NCBI RefSeq assembly: GCF_009932555.1
Contig: NZ_BLJO01000003.1
Coordinates: 372,001-436,000, forward strand
Reading direction: 5' to 3'
DNA from: Steroidobacter agaridevorans
GTDB lineage: Bacteria; Pseudomonadota; Gammaproteobacteria; Steroidobacterales; Steroidobacteraceae
DNA: 64,000 nucleotides
The translations under genes and the position numbers were made by a program. Under the pieces are notes generated by a model. That model was given only the letters and a program-made list of their open reading frames with translations. It did not search any database and was not told where the DNA came from. Shown piece by piece: positions 44,668-53,484 of the stretch; position 1 is the first letter of the stretch; each line of letters opens with the position of its first letter.

Positions 44668-45756
44668 ATGGCCGTTACCGCAGGACGTTCCGACAAGGCC
44701 GCCGATGCGGCGGGCGATGCGCTGAGCCGCCGGCTACAAATCCCCGGACGCCGGCTGTTTGTCGGCGGCGAGCGCAGTGTGCGCAAGACGCTCGTGGTTC
44801 GTACCGCCGCGGTGCTGATCATGTTCGCGCTGGTCATCGCCGTGTTCTGGTTCGATCGCGATGGGCTGCGAGACAATCACGACGGCGCGATCTCGTTCGC
44901 GGACGTCGTTTACTTCACGATGGTCAGCGTGACGACGGTCGGTTACGGCGACATCGTGCCGGTGACCCGCCAGGCACGGCTGGTCGATGCTTTGTTCGTC
45001 ACGCCCATCCGTCTGTTCATTTGGTTGATCTTTGTCGGCACGGCGTATCAGCTGGTGTTACAGCGTCTGATCGAGGACTTTCGTATGCGACGACTGCAGG
45101 CGCGTTTGCAAGGGCATGTGGTGTTGTGCGGCTTCGGGCACGCGGGCCGATGTGCCGCAGCCGAGTTGGTCGCGCGCGGCTTCGACAAGCAGCATATTTT
45201 GATCGTCGATCTCGATCAGTCGCGAATCGAAGAAGCGGCGGAGCTGGGTTACATCGGCATCCTCGGCGACGCCAGTCGCGAGCACACGTTGAGCGAAACG
45301 ATGCTGCAGCAGGCGCGCGCCTTGCTGGTTTGCACGGACCGGGATGACACCAATGTACTGATCACCTTGACTGCACGAAATCTCGCCCCGAACGTTCGCA
45401 TCGTCTCGCGGGTCGAGGAGGCCGAGAACGACAAGTTGTTGCGACAGAGCGGTGCGAGCGCGACGGTGCTGCCCTCGCGAGTCGGTGGCATTCTGATGGC
45501 CGATTCCATCGAATCCTCGCACCTGGCGACCTATGTGATGGACCTCATCAGCGCCGGCGGCCAGGTAACGCTGGTCGAGCGTGCTCCGCATCCGGACGAA
45601 ATCGGTCGCCGTCCGTTCGAGAACCGGGCGCTGGTCTTGCGAGTGGTGCGTGATCGGCACAGCTACGGATTCTGGGAAGACGACCTGCGCATTCAAGCCG
45701 AAGACAAGCTCATCGTGATCGGTCCCTCGATCGCGCCCCCTGACCAAAGACAGTAG
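44668..45756 (+). CDS. Potassium channel with RCK (TrkA-N) domain
   Basis: 362 residues. Two membrane helices (about 45-62 and 103-130) flank a pore loop with the canonical selectivity filter TVGYGD (90-95). A cytoplasmic RCK domain follows: HVVLCGFGHAGRCAAAELVA is the Rossmann dinucleotide motif, then IVDLDQSRIEEAAELGYIGI and LITLTARNLAP, with a TrkA-C domain at the end (HPDEIGRRPFENRALVL). The gate is likely ligand-controlled (NAD(H), Ca2+ or pH). It follows the amidohydrolase stop by 4 bases but belongs to a different process. Confidence 0.92.
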   Translation: MAVTAGRSDKAADAAGDALSRRLQIPGRRLFVGGERSVRKTLVVRTAAVLIMFALVIAVFWFDRDGLRDNHDGAISFADVVYFTMVSVTTVGYGDIVPVTRQARLVDALFVTPIRLFIWLIFVGTAYQLVLQRLIEDFRMRRLQARLQGHVVLCGFGHAGRCAAAELVARGFDKQHILIVDLDQSRIEEAAELGYIGILGDASREHTLSETMLQQARALLVCTDRDDTNVLITLTARNLAPNVRIVSRVEEAENDKLLRQSGASATVLPSRVGGILMADSIESSHLATYVMDLISAGGQVTLVERAPHPDEIGRRPFENRALVLRVVRDRHSYGFWEDDLRIQAEDKLIVIGPSIAPPDQRQ

Positions 45757-45849
45757 TAGCAACGCGAGTTGCATTCTCGAGCGCAGGCGCATCTACTCGG
45801 GCAGGCCGAGTAACAAGAACGAATGTGCTGCGCATCAACCGGGGGTGCC

Positions 45850-47346
45850 ATGAAACGCCGCGAGTTCGTCAGTTCCGCCATCCTGGCCGCTGCCACGCTA
45901 CCGACCTTGAGATTCGTGCCGGCGTTGGCCCGCTCCGGGCCCATTGCCGACATTTCCGCAGTCACTGCCGACGGCCGACCCGTCACGCTCAGCAGCGCCG
46001 AGGTTCGTGAGTTTGCGGAATCGCTGAACGGCCAGTTGCTCCTGCGGGGCGATGCTGGATACGACGAAGCTCGTCTGTTGTTGAATCCTTCTTTCGACAA
46101 GCATCCCGCGCTCATCGTACAGCCGGCGGACGCGGGCGATATTCAGAAGGCCGTGAACTTCGCGCGCGAGCTCAATTTGCTGCTGGCAGTGAAATGCGGC
46201 GGTCACAGTCATTCCGGTCAGTCGACCTGCGAGCGCGGCATGCAGATCGATCTCAAGAGCTTTCGCGGCGCGACGGTCGATGCAACGGCCAAGCGTGTGT
46301 CGGTGAAGGGCGGAAGCTTATTGGGATTGGTCGACCGTGAGTCGATGGCTCAAGGCCTGGTGACACCGCTCGGCACCGTCTCGCACACCGGTGTGGGAGG
46401 GCTGACGCTCGGTGGCGGGTTCGGACGGATCGCGCGTCGCTATGGAATGGCGATCGACAATCTCAACTCGATGGATGTGGTGACCGCCGACGGTCAATTG
46501 CGTCACGCGAGCTCGCGCGAGAACCCGGATTTGTTCTGGGGCCTGCGCGGCGGCAGCGGCAACTTCGGCGTCGTCACGAATTTCGAGTTCAATCTTCATC
46601 CGATGCAGCGTCAGGTTATTGCCGGCAAAGTGACGTTCCCCATCGAGAAGGCGCGCGACGTGCTCTCGATGTACGCGGACTATGCACGAGCAGCGCCCGA
46701 CGATTTGTATTTCGATCCCATGCTCGTGCTGCCGCCGGGCGGTGCGCCGGGCGTCGCGCAACTCGATGTTTGCTACAGCGGGGCGGCGAAGGATGCCGAT
46801 CGCGCGTTGGCGCCGCTTCGAAAGGTCGGAACCCCCATGAGCGACACGATCAAGGCCATGGACTATGTCGAGGTGCAACGGTCCGGCGATTGGGCCGATG
46901 CGCGCATGCTGGGCACTTACATCAAGGGCGGGTTCATCTCTGCGATGCCGGCAGACTTGATTGCAGCGTTGATCGACGGATTCAAGGGCGATCCGCGCCG
47001 GACCACGGCCGTGTTCTTCCAGCATTGCGGCGGTGCTTGCGGCCGTGTGCCCGAGGATGCGACGGCTTTCGCGAACAGGTACGCGATGGCCAACATGATG
47101 ATCATGAGCGGCTGGCGGCACGGCGACGATCCGACGGATCACATCGAAGCGGCGCGCCGCCATTGGTCGACGGTGGAGAAGTTCACGCGTGGCTTCTACG
47201 TCAATGACATGCCGCGCGAGGCGACCGCAAAGGACATCAACGCCAACTATCGCGGCAACTACAAAAAGCTGGCGGCGTTGAAGACCAAGTACGATCCGTC
47301 GAACTTGTTCCGTTTGAACGCCAACGTGCAGCCGCTACGCGCGTGA
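45850..47346 (+). CDS. FAD-binding oxidoreductase, berberine bridge enzyme-like
   Basis: 498 residues from ATG 45850 with GGGGGTG just upstream. N-terminal KRREFVSSAILAAATLPTLR is a Tat-type signal (KRREF). A PCMH-type FAD domain follows with AVKCGGHSHSGQS, whose His is the usual covalent flavin attachment site, and GVGGLTLGGGFGRIARRYG. The second attachment cysteine of bicovalent members is absent from that motif (GVGG), so single covalent linkage is expected. A BBE-like C-terminus ends NANYRGNYKKLAALKTKYDP and FRLNANVQP. Substrates in this family are sugars, alcohols or alkaloids; export suggests a periplasmic sugar or aromatic alcohol oxidase. Confidence 0.88.
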   Translation: MKRREFVSSAILAAATLPTLRFVPALARSGPIADISAVTADGRPVTLSSAEVREFAESLNGQLLLRGDAGYDEARLLLNPSFDKHPALIVQPADAGDIQKAVNFARELNLLLAVKCGGHSHSGQSTCERGMQIDLKSFRGATVDATAKRVSVKGGSLLGLVDRESMAQGLVTPLGTVSHTGVGGLTLGGGFGRIARRYGMAIDNLNSMDVVTADGQLRHASSRENPDLFWGLRGGSGNFGVVTNFEFNLHPMQRQVIAGKVTFPIEKARDVLSMYADYARAAPDDLYFDPMLVLPPGGAPGVAQLDVCYSGAAKDADRALAPLRKVGTPMSDTIKAMDYVEVQRSGDWADARMLGTYIKGGFISAMPADLIAALIDGFKGDPRRTTAVFFQHCGGACGRVPEDATAFANRYAMANMMIMSGWRHGDDPTDHIEAARRHWSTVEKFTRGFYVNDMPREATAKDINANYRGNYKKLAALKTKYDPSNLFRLNANVQPLRA

Positions 47347-47366
47347 GTTCAGTCCGGACTCGCGGA

Positions 47367-47738
47367 TCAAACGTTTTCTTCGGCGAGCCAGCCCATGGCG
47401 GCGAGCTTGTCTTCGTAAAACACCCGGTAGTCGCCATCGCCGAACGCCAGGCGCGCAAGAAATGCCAGCTTGGTGTTTGGAACAACGATGGCGCGGCGGA
47501 GTTTCACATCGATCAGTTGCTCGTCCAGCGCCCGCTGCGCCCAGGGAATGCTCACCGGCGGCGGCTCCATCTCGAGCGCGTCGTATAGAACTTTCCTGAT
47601 GCCGCTCTCACGGACGAGCGACAACACCTCGGCTTGGCATTTCTGCAATACCGCTTCGGTGGGGCAACCCCGGACGCGTGCGACGATGAGGCTGTCGGTC
47701 AGATTCACAGCGACTTGGCTTTGATTCGATTCGCTCAT
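47367..47738 (-). CDS. Hypothetical protein with STAS/SpoIIAA-like fold
   Basis: 123 residues with the beta-alpha pattern of SpoIIAA-like/STAS-SEC14 proteins: LIVARVRGCPTEAVLQKCQA, GIRKVLYDALEM, KLRRAIVVPNTKLAFLARLA and a final DYRVFYEDKLAAMGWL. No catalytic motif is visible. It is divergent from the receiver-like gene at 47827. STAS-type proteins act as phospho-switches or lipid binders, but no function can be assigned. Confidence 0.65.
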   Translation of the reverse strand: MSESNQSQVAVNLTDSLIVARVRGCPTEAVLQKCQAEVLSLVRESGIRKVLYDALEMEPPPVSIPWAQRALDEQLIDVKLRRAIVVPNTKLAFLARLAFGDGDYRVFYEDKLAAMGWLAEENV

Positions 47739-47826
47739 GATGCGCAGATTCTACAGCGATCATTGCTGTGCAACCACTTTGCGCAGCCGCTCGTGTATTC
47801 AATATGTGAGATATCGATGAGCCGCC

Positions 47827-48285
47827 ATGATGAATATCAATGTACTCGTTGCCGAACCCAGCGGTAGTGACTGGACCGCGATCGCGAAGGGCATCAGACG
47901 ACAATTGCCCGAGGCGTCGATGCTGCGCGTAAAAGATGGCGAGCAGGCGCTGCGATTTCTGTTTCATCGCGGCTTGCTGACCGCAGAGCCGCCGGTGCCC
48001 GATCTGGTGTTGTTGGCGGAGGAGCTGCCGCTGATTCCGGCGGCGGGCGTCATTGCTCGTATGCGAATCGATCCGCGCACGCGCCTCACGCCGGTGATCG
48101 TGTTGCGCAGGGACTTGGAGGAAGAGGCGCTGGATCCCTACTGGGATGGCGAATTGCGCGCATCGATGATGACGGTCTGCGTCACCGACGGCCTCGAGAC
48201 GCAGGTCGCCGAGGCGGTGAACGACCTTTGTCATCGGCGCCCGCCATTGCCGGAACGGCAAAAAGCGCTGTCATTTCGTCAATAA
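47827..48285 (+). CDS. Degenerate response-regulator receiver (pseudo-receiver)
   Basis: 152 residues resembling an Rcp1-type single-domain receiver: VLVAEPSGSDWTAIAKG at strand 1, then PDLVLLAEELPLIPAAGVIA at the phosphorylation strand and MRIDPRTRLTPVIVL before strand 4. The normal acceptor aspartate in LLDxxLP is replaced: the motif reads LLAEELP, Ala or Glu in its place. The acidic pair near residue 8 is also reduced to a Glu. It probably works as a phosphorylation-independent or protein-binding switch. The gene is divergent from the SpoIIAA-like gene. Confidence 0.7.
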   Translation: MMNINVLVAEPSGSDWTAIAKGIRRQLPEASMLRVKDGEQALRFLFHRGLLTAEPPVPDLVLLAEELPLIPAAGVIARMRIDPRTRLTPVIVLRRDLEEEALDPYWDGELRASMMTVCVTDGLETQVAEAVNDLCHRRPPLPERQKALSFRQ

Positions 48286-48342
48286 ACGGGGGGTTGCCGG
48301 GCAGCTTGCCTGCTTCTGCGTGACGCCGGGCCTTCCTACCAT

Positions 48343-48365
48343 AAGTGCTTGCTTGACAAGCATTT
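48343..48365. promoter_or_regulatory. Inverted repeat upstream of ornithine cyclodeaminase
   Basis: AAGTGCTTG (48343-48351) and CAAGCATTT (48357-48365) form 9-base arms with one mismatch around CTTGA, ending 16 bases before the ATG at 48382. It is a plausible operator for the Lrp-type regulator encoded convergently downstream (49446-49910). Confidence 0.4.
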
Positions 48366-48381
48366 GGACGAGGGTAGGACC

Positions 48382-49449
48382 ATGGTCGACTACGTCGGCA
48401 TCGCAGACATTCAGCACCTGGTGAACCAGATCGGGCCGGGCGAGTTCATGGCGCGGCTCGCCGCCCAGATCGAGGCGGACTATCGGCGCTGGGGCCAGTT
48501 CGAGAAATCGGCGCGGCTCGCGAGCCATTCCGAGGTCGGCGTGATCGAGTTGATGCCGATCAGCGATGGCGATCTGTACTCGTTCAAATATGTGAACGGT
48601 CATCCCAAGAACACCAGCCTGGGCCTGCTCACCGTCACCGCGTTCGGCGTGCTGGCGGAAGTGTCCACCGGTTATCCAGTGCTGCTCTCGGAGCTCACCG
48701 TAACGACGGCGCTTCGGACCGCCGCGATGTCGGCGCTCGCGGCGAAGTGGATGGCCCGACCGGATAGCAAAACGATGGCGCTGATCGGCAATGGCGCGCA
48801 GAGCGAATTTCAGGCCATCGCGTTCCATCGCATGCTCGGCATCAACGAGCTGCGGCTGTATGACGTCGATCCGCGCGCGACCGCGAAGCTGGCTCAGAAT
48901 CTTCGCGCCATGCCGGAGCTGCGAGGCATTTCATTGGTGCATGCGACGTCCGCTGCGGAAGCCGCACTCGGCGCCGACATCATCACGACCGTTACCGCCG
49001 ACAAGCGCAACGCCGTGATCGTGACGCCCTCCATGGTCGCGCCCGGAATGCACTTGAATGCGGTCGGTGGCGACTGCCCGGGCAAGACCGAGTTGCACGC
49101 GGACATTCTGCGTCGGCCGGATGCACGGGTCATCGTCGAGTACGAGCCTCAGTCGCGCATCGAAGGTGAGATTCAACAGATGCCGGCGGATTTTTCCGTC
49201 ATCGAGTTCGCCGATGTGGTCAATGGCGTGCAGCGTGGGCGGGGCAGTGACGGCGAGATCACGGTGTTCGATTCGGTGGGCTTTGCGCTCGAAGACTACT
49301 CGGCGCTCAAGTTCCTGCACGACCTGACGCGTGAGCGTCCGGAGTTCTGCCGTCAGATCGACCTGGTGCCCGACCTGGAAGATCCGAAGGATTTGTTCGG
49401 CGGCACGCTGGGCTCGAGCAAGCGCGGTCGGATGCGACGGGTCGCCTAG
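48382..49449 (+). CDS. Ornithine cyclodeaminase family protein
   Basis: 355 residues from ATG 48382, with GGGTAGGA 5 bases upstream; a start at 48349 would be inside the operator-like repeat. NAD(P)-dependent ornithine cyclodeaminase/mu-crystallin family: KFYKYVNGHPKN-type KYVNGHPKNTSLGLL, TALRTAAMSALAAKWMARPD, Rossmann motif LIGNGAQSEFQAIAFHRM and LNAVGGDCPGKTELHADIL with the family's Asp. The enzyme makes L-proline from ornithine, or a related imine-forming reaction. Its stop overlaps the convergent Lrp gene by four bases. Confidence 0.9.
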   Translation: MVDYVGIADIQHLVNQIGPGEFMARLAAQIEADYRRWGQFEKSARLASHSEVGVIELMPISDGDLYSFKYVNGHPKNTSLGLLTVTAFGVLAEVSTGYPVLLSELTVTTALRTAAMSALAAKWMARPDSKTMALIGNGAQSEFQAIAFHRMLGINELRLYDVDPRATAKLAQNLRAMPELRGISLVHATSAAEAALGADIITTVTADKRNAVIVTPSMVAPGMHLNAVGGDCPGKTELHADILRRPDARVIVEYEPQSRIEGEIQQMPADFSVIEFADVVNGVQRGRGSDGEITVFDSVGFALEDYSALKFLHDLTRERPEFCRQIDLVPDLEDPKDLFGGTLGSSKRGRMRRVA

Positions 49450-49910
49450 GTCCTGAATGTTTGCAGATGGATGCTGGTCTCGGTGTTGCCGATGCCTTTG
49501 ATCTTCCGGATGCGCTCCAGCACTTCGGAGAGCTCGGCGATCGATGCGGCATGCACCTCGGCCAGCAAATCCCAGCGACCGTTGGTGTCGTGAAGCGAGC
49601 TCACCGAAGGCTCGCCCAGCAGCCTTTTCACCACCTCTCGGGTCTTGTCACCTTCCACCGCGATACTGATCCAGGCGCGGATGCCGCTCGGCTGGGAGTG
49701 GGCGTGGATCTGCACTGAATACCCGGCGATGACGCCGTTGGCTTCCAGCCGGGCGATGCGGTTTGCAATGGTGCCGCGGGAGACGCCCAGCTTCCTCGCC
49801 AACGTTGCCGTCGGCGTCCTGGCGTTCACGCGCAATAGCCCCAGCAACTGATGGTCGAGCGCGTCCAGCGCTGCGTTCTTGTCGTTGATCGGCTTGGGCT
49901 CGCTCTGCAT
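49446..49910 (-). CDS. Lrp/AsnC family transcriptional regulator
   Basis: 154 residues. Helix-turn-helix LDHQLLGLLRVNARTPTATL ARKLGVSRGTIANRIARLE and RAM effector domain (AWISIAVEGDKTREVVKRLL, VSSLHDTNGRWDLLAEVHA). Convergent with and overlapping the ornithine cyclodeaminase gene by four bases, so it may sense ornithine, proline or an Arg-pathway intermediate. It is divergent from the large STAND activator across 76 bases that hold no clear box. Confidence 0.9.
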   Translation of the reverse strand: MQSEPKPINDKNAALDALDHQLLGLLRVNARTPTATLARKLGVSRGTIANRIARLEANGVIAGYSVQIHAHSQPSGIRAWISIAVEGDKTREVVKRLLGEPSVSSLHDTNGRWDLLAEVHAASIAELSEVLERIRKIKGIGNTETSIHLQTFRT

Positions 49911-49986
49911 GACGCGATAGATTATCCGATTACGGACCGCGTTATCATCCGGTCAGTTCAGCTCACGGCAGAGCGGCCTACCAAGA

Positions 49987-52900
49987 ATGATCAAACTCAC
50001 GCCCCCGGCCTCGGATGGCGTCTACCCACGGCGGCGGCTCCTCAAGGAGCTCGACCGGCTGCGTCGTCAGGGGGCAGTGTGGCTGGCGGCGCCGGGCGGG
50101 GCTGGCAAAACGACCCTCATCGCCAGTTATTTGAAACAGCGCCGGCTGCGCTGCCTGTGGTATCAGGTGGATGCGGGCGACGCCGATCTGCCGAGCTTTT
50201 TTCCATCATCTCTCGCTGGCCATGCGTCGGGTGGCGCCTCGTCGGCGTCGGCCGTTGCCGCAGCTCACGCCGGAGTATTTCGCCGACGTCGACACGTTCG
50301 CTCGCAACTTCTTTCGTGACCTGGGTGGGCGCCTGCCGGCGTCCACGGCGCTGGTTTTCGACGATGTTCACGATGCGGGCGCGGCGCAGCCGTTGCATCG
50401 AGTGCTGCGCATCTGTCTGGAGGAGCTGGGCGGTCTGACGCCGGTGATATTCATCAGCCGCAGCGACCCTCCGGATGCGCTAGCTCGACTGCGGATGAAC
50501 GGACGCCTGGCTTACCTCGATTGGCAAGCTCTCAAGCTGCGTGAAGAGGAGTCCCGGGCGCTGGTGCGGCTGATGACGAGCGATACCGAGCTTCGCAGCG
50601 TCGCTCACAGCGCTCGTTTGCATCGAGAGTGCGATGGTTGGGTCGCCGGATTGATTCTGCTGCTCGAAAACGCCGGGCGGGGCGGCAAGAGAGGGAAGGC
50701 CAGCGCAGGCAGCGCGCAGCCGCTCTTCGATTATTTCGCGGCCGAGATCTTTGCTCACCGACCCGAAGCGGTGCGGGAGTTTCTGCTGCTGACCGCGATG
50801 TTTCCTGCCTTCACGCCAGTCATGGCCGAGCGTTTGACGGGGCAGTCGCGCGTTCGTGGGCTGCTCGAAGAGATGGTCAGCCAGCATCACTTCACCGAGC
50901 GCCACAGCGAGCCGCAGCCGACCTATCAATATCATCCTTTGTTTCGTGACTTCCTGCGTGAGCAGGCGTTGCAGACCTGGGGCGAAGCGGGCAGGGCCAC
51001 GCACCTGCGCGCAGCGGCGGCGATCCTCGAAGATGGCGGCCAACTGGAGCACGCGCAGGCGCTGTATCTGGAAGCCACCGATATCGAGGCAGCCACTCGA
51101 ATCATTCTGATGCGAGCGCCGGCGCTTGCCGCCGCGGGTCGAACCGGTGTGTTGGACAACGTAATCGCGCAGCTTTCCGATGCGGCGCGGGTTCGCGAGC
51201 CCTGGCTGCAGTACTGGCAGGGTGTTTGTCATCTCGCCACCGATCTGTTGGCCGCACGGACTTGTTTCGAATCCGCCTTTCGTTCGTTCCGTGGCGGCGG
51301 CGACGCACAGGGGAGTTATCTCGCCTGGGCGGGCATCGTCGACTCGTTTGTCTTTCTCTGGGGCGATTTCACTCCGATGCGGCAGTGGATCGATGAGTTC
51401 GATGCGTTGAGGCGCGACTTTCCGAAGTTTCCATCGCGCGCAGTCGAAGAACGCGCCGTCTATGCAATCTTCACGGCGCACGTATTCGCAGCGCCCGAAT
51501 GGGATTCCATTGGCAAGTGGGTGGCGCGCGCCGAGCGCCTGGCGCGCCAAGGTGAGGATCCGAGTCTGCGCATCATGACGGTCGCCTCGCTCGCTCTTTA
51601 CTATCCGTGGGTCGGACAGTTGCAGCGATTCGAGACGTTGATGCAGGCGGCGGCCGTCCTTGCTCGCAGTGAGACGGCGTCGCCGTTCGCCCGCCTCAAT
51701 GTTCTGAGCATGCAGTCGCGCAGCTCTTTGTTATATGGCGAGGCAAATGTTGCGCGCGCTGTCGCTGAAGAGGCGGCCGCATTTGCAGAGTCGAGCGGCG
51801 TTCGCGTCTTGGATCGCGCGATCTGTGCGGGTTTGGTGTATGCGTGCGCGCACTCCAATGATATCGACGGTGCCAGAGCGGCCCTCGAGAAATACCGTGG
51901 CTTGATTGCCCCCGGGATGCGCCTCGAAGAAGCGCTGTGGTCTTACCTGGCGAGCTTCGTCGCGCTCCTGAGCGGCAACCTGCACGACGCGGAGGCGCGC
52001 GGTCGCCACGCTGTGCAGCTCGCACGAGAGTGCAAAGTCCCGTTCGCGATTGCGGTCTGCAGCCTGAGCCTGGTGCGAGTCCTGATTCAATCGGAACGCT
52101 ACGACGATGCGCGGGCATTGCTCGACGAGACGTTGCCGTTGGCTCGCGCGATTCGTAGTCACCTGTTCGAGTGCGAATGTGCGCTGAGCTATGCGTTGTT
52201 AGCCAGGCGCGAAGGCGACACTGACGCGTGCCTGAAACATCTGCGTCGCGCGCTTGCATTGGCACAGCGGCACGGATTCAAGGCGTTTGTGGCGGTGGAT
52301 CCGCGCTTGCTGTCGGAGCTGTGCTCAATCGCGCTGGAGAACAAGCTCTCTGTCTCGACGGTTCACGAGATGATTCGCGCCGGGCGATTGGCGCCGCCAT
52401 CTGACCAAGGCGCGCTGGAAGCGTGGCCCTGGCCGGTCAGGATCCGAACGCTGGGTTCGTTCGACCTTCGGGTGCGCGACGAGCCGGTGCGTTTCGGTCC
52501 CAAGACGCAGAAGAAGCCGCTCGAATTGTTGCGCGCTCTGATCGCGTTCGGTGGACGGGAGGTGCTCGAGGAACAGCTCACCGAGCAGCTCTGGCCGGAG
52601 AGCGATGGCGACGCGGCTCATCGCGTGTTCGATACGACGCTGCATCGGCTTCGCAAGCTGCTTGGGTCGGATCAAGCCGTGGTCGTCGAAGGCGGGCGCA
52701 TCACTCTCAATCCGCAACTGGTATGGGTGGATGCATGGGCCTTCGAGCGCGAGGTCGAGCGGGCGGAACCGGCCGATCCGTCTTCGCTCGAGCGGACGAT
52801 CTCGCTGTATCCGGGGGCTTTCCTGAGCCGGGAGTCGGCGGCCTGGATGTCGCCGATGCGAGAACGATTGCGATCCATGTTCCTGCGCGCCGTCGAACGG

Positions 52901-53164
52901 CTTGGCCGCATCCATGAAGCCAACGGCCGGACGCACGACGCGCTCGAATGTTATCGCCGTGGCACCGAAGCGGATCCGCTCGCGGAAGCGCTCTATTGCC
53001 TGCTCATGCTCTGCTACGAGCAGCTCAATCGACACGGGGAAGGGCTGGCCACCTACGAGCGACTGCGTGCCGCACTGAGCTCGCAGCTGGGTGTCAAACC
53101 GTCTCGGCAGAGTCGTGAGCTCCAGGAACGGTTGCGTTCCGCCGCCGGCGTCGCATCCGCATAA
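49987..53164 (+). CDS. STAND/BTAD transcriptional activator (MalT-like), frameshifted
   Basis: About 1058 residues if one base is removed. From ATG 49987 the first 70 codons give an NTPase start (Walker A LAAPGGAGKTT, residues 33-43), ending WYQVDAGDADLPSFF; the remainder is in the +1 frame from about 50197. The rest continues VFDDVHD (Walker B), helical TPR-like repeats (about 330-770), a winged-helix Trans_reg_C domain (FDLRVRDEPVRFGPKTQ, residues 775-870) and a BTAD domain (DAWAFEREVE to the end). The break is at T6 (50197-50202): with five Ts the frame is continuous. It regulates an unknown pathway, perhaps the downstream exported proteins. Confidence 0.8.
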
Positions 53165-53293
53165 CCGTTCCGACGAGAACGACGTCACGAATCGGCGGTC
53201 GTGCGCGCTGGCAAAAGCCGATCTGTAAGTCATCGGTAAGCACGGCGATCTTAGTCTTCCGGGCCATCGTCCCCTGGCGATTGGAGTGCCTGC

Positions 53294-53482
53294 ATGCGTT
53301 GGCTCGTGCTTGTTCGCGCCGTTCTCATCACGGCCGTGATGACTGGCCTGGCCGCATGCGGAGGGGGAGGAGGCGGCTCCGGTTCTCCTCCGAACAACCC
53401 GCCTGCCGATCCTCCGCCGACGCCGCCGGTTGTCAGAACCAACTGGGATGCGGCGCTGTGGGACACGGACAAATGGAGCTAA
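53294..53482 (+). CDS. Small lipoprotein, translationally coupled to the glycine-rich protein
   Basis: 62 residues. Lipoprotein signal (VLVRAVLITAVMTGLAAC) with lipobox LAAC, then a Gly-rich and Pro-rich linker and a short NWDAALWDTDKWS tail. No enzymatic motif. The ribosome site of the next gene lies inside its last codons (GGAGC) and the two genes are three bases apart, so they are probably translated together. The family is unrecognised; it may anchor a surface structure. Confidence 0.65.
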   Translation: MRWLVLVRAVLITAVMTGLAACGGGGGGSGSPPNNPPADPPPTPPVVRTNWDAALWDTDKWS

Positions 53483-53484
53483 CG

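Noticed and set aside
48353-48358. TTGACA before ornithine cyclodeaminase as a -35 box
   Set aside because: It is only 24 bases from the ATG, too near for promoter, leader and ribosome site. The palindrome reading is preferred.
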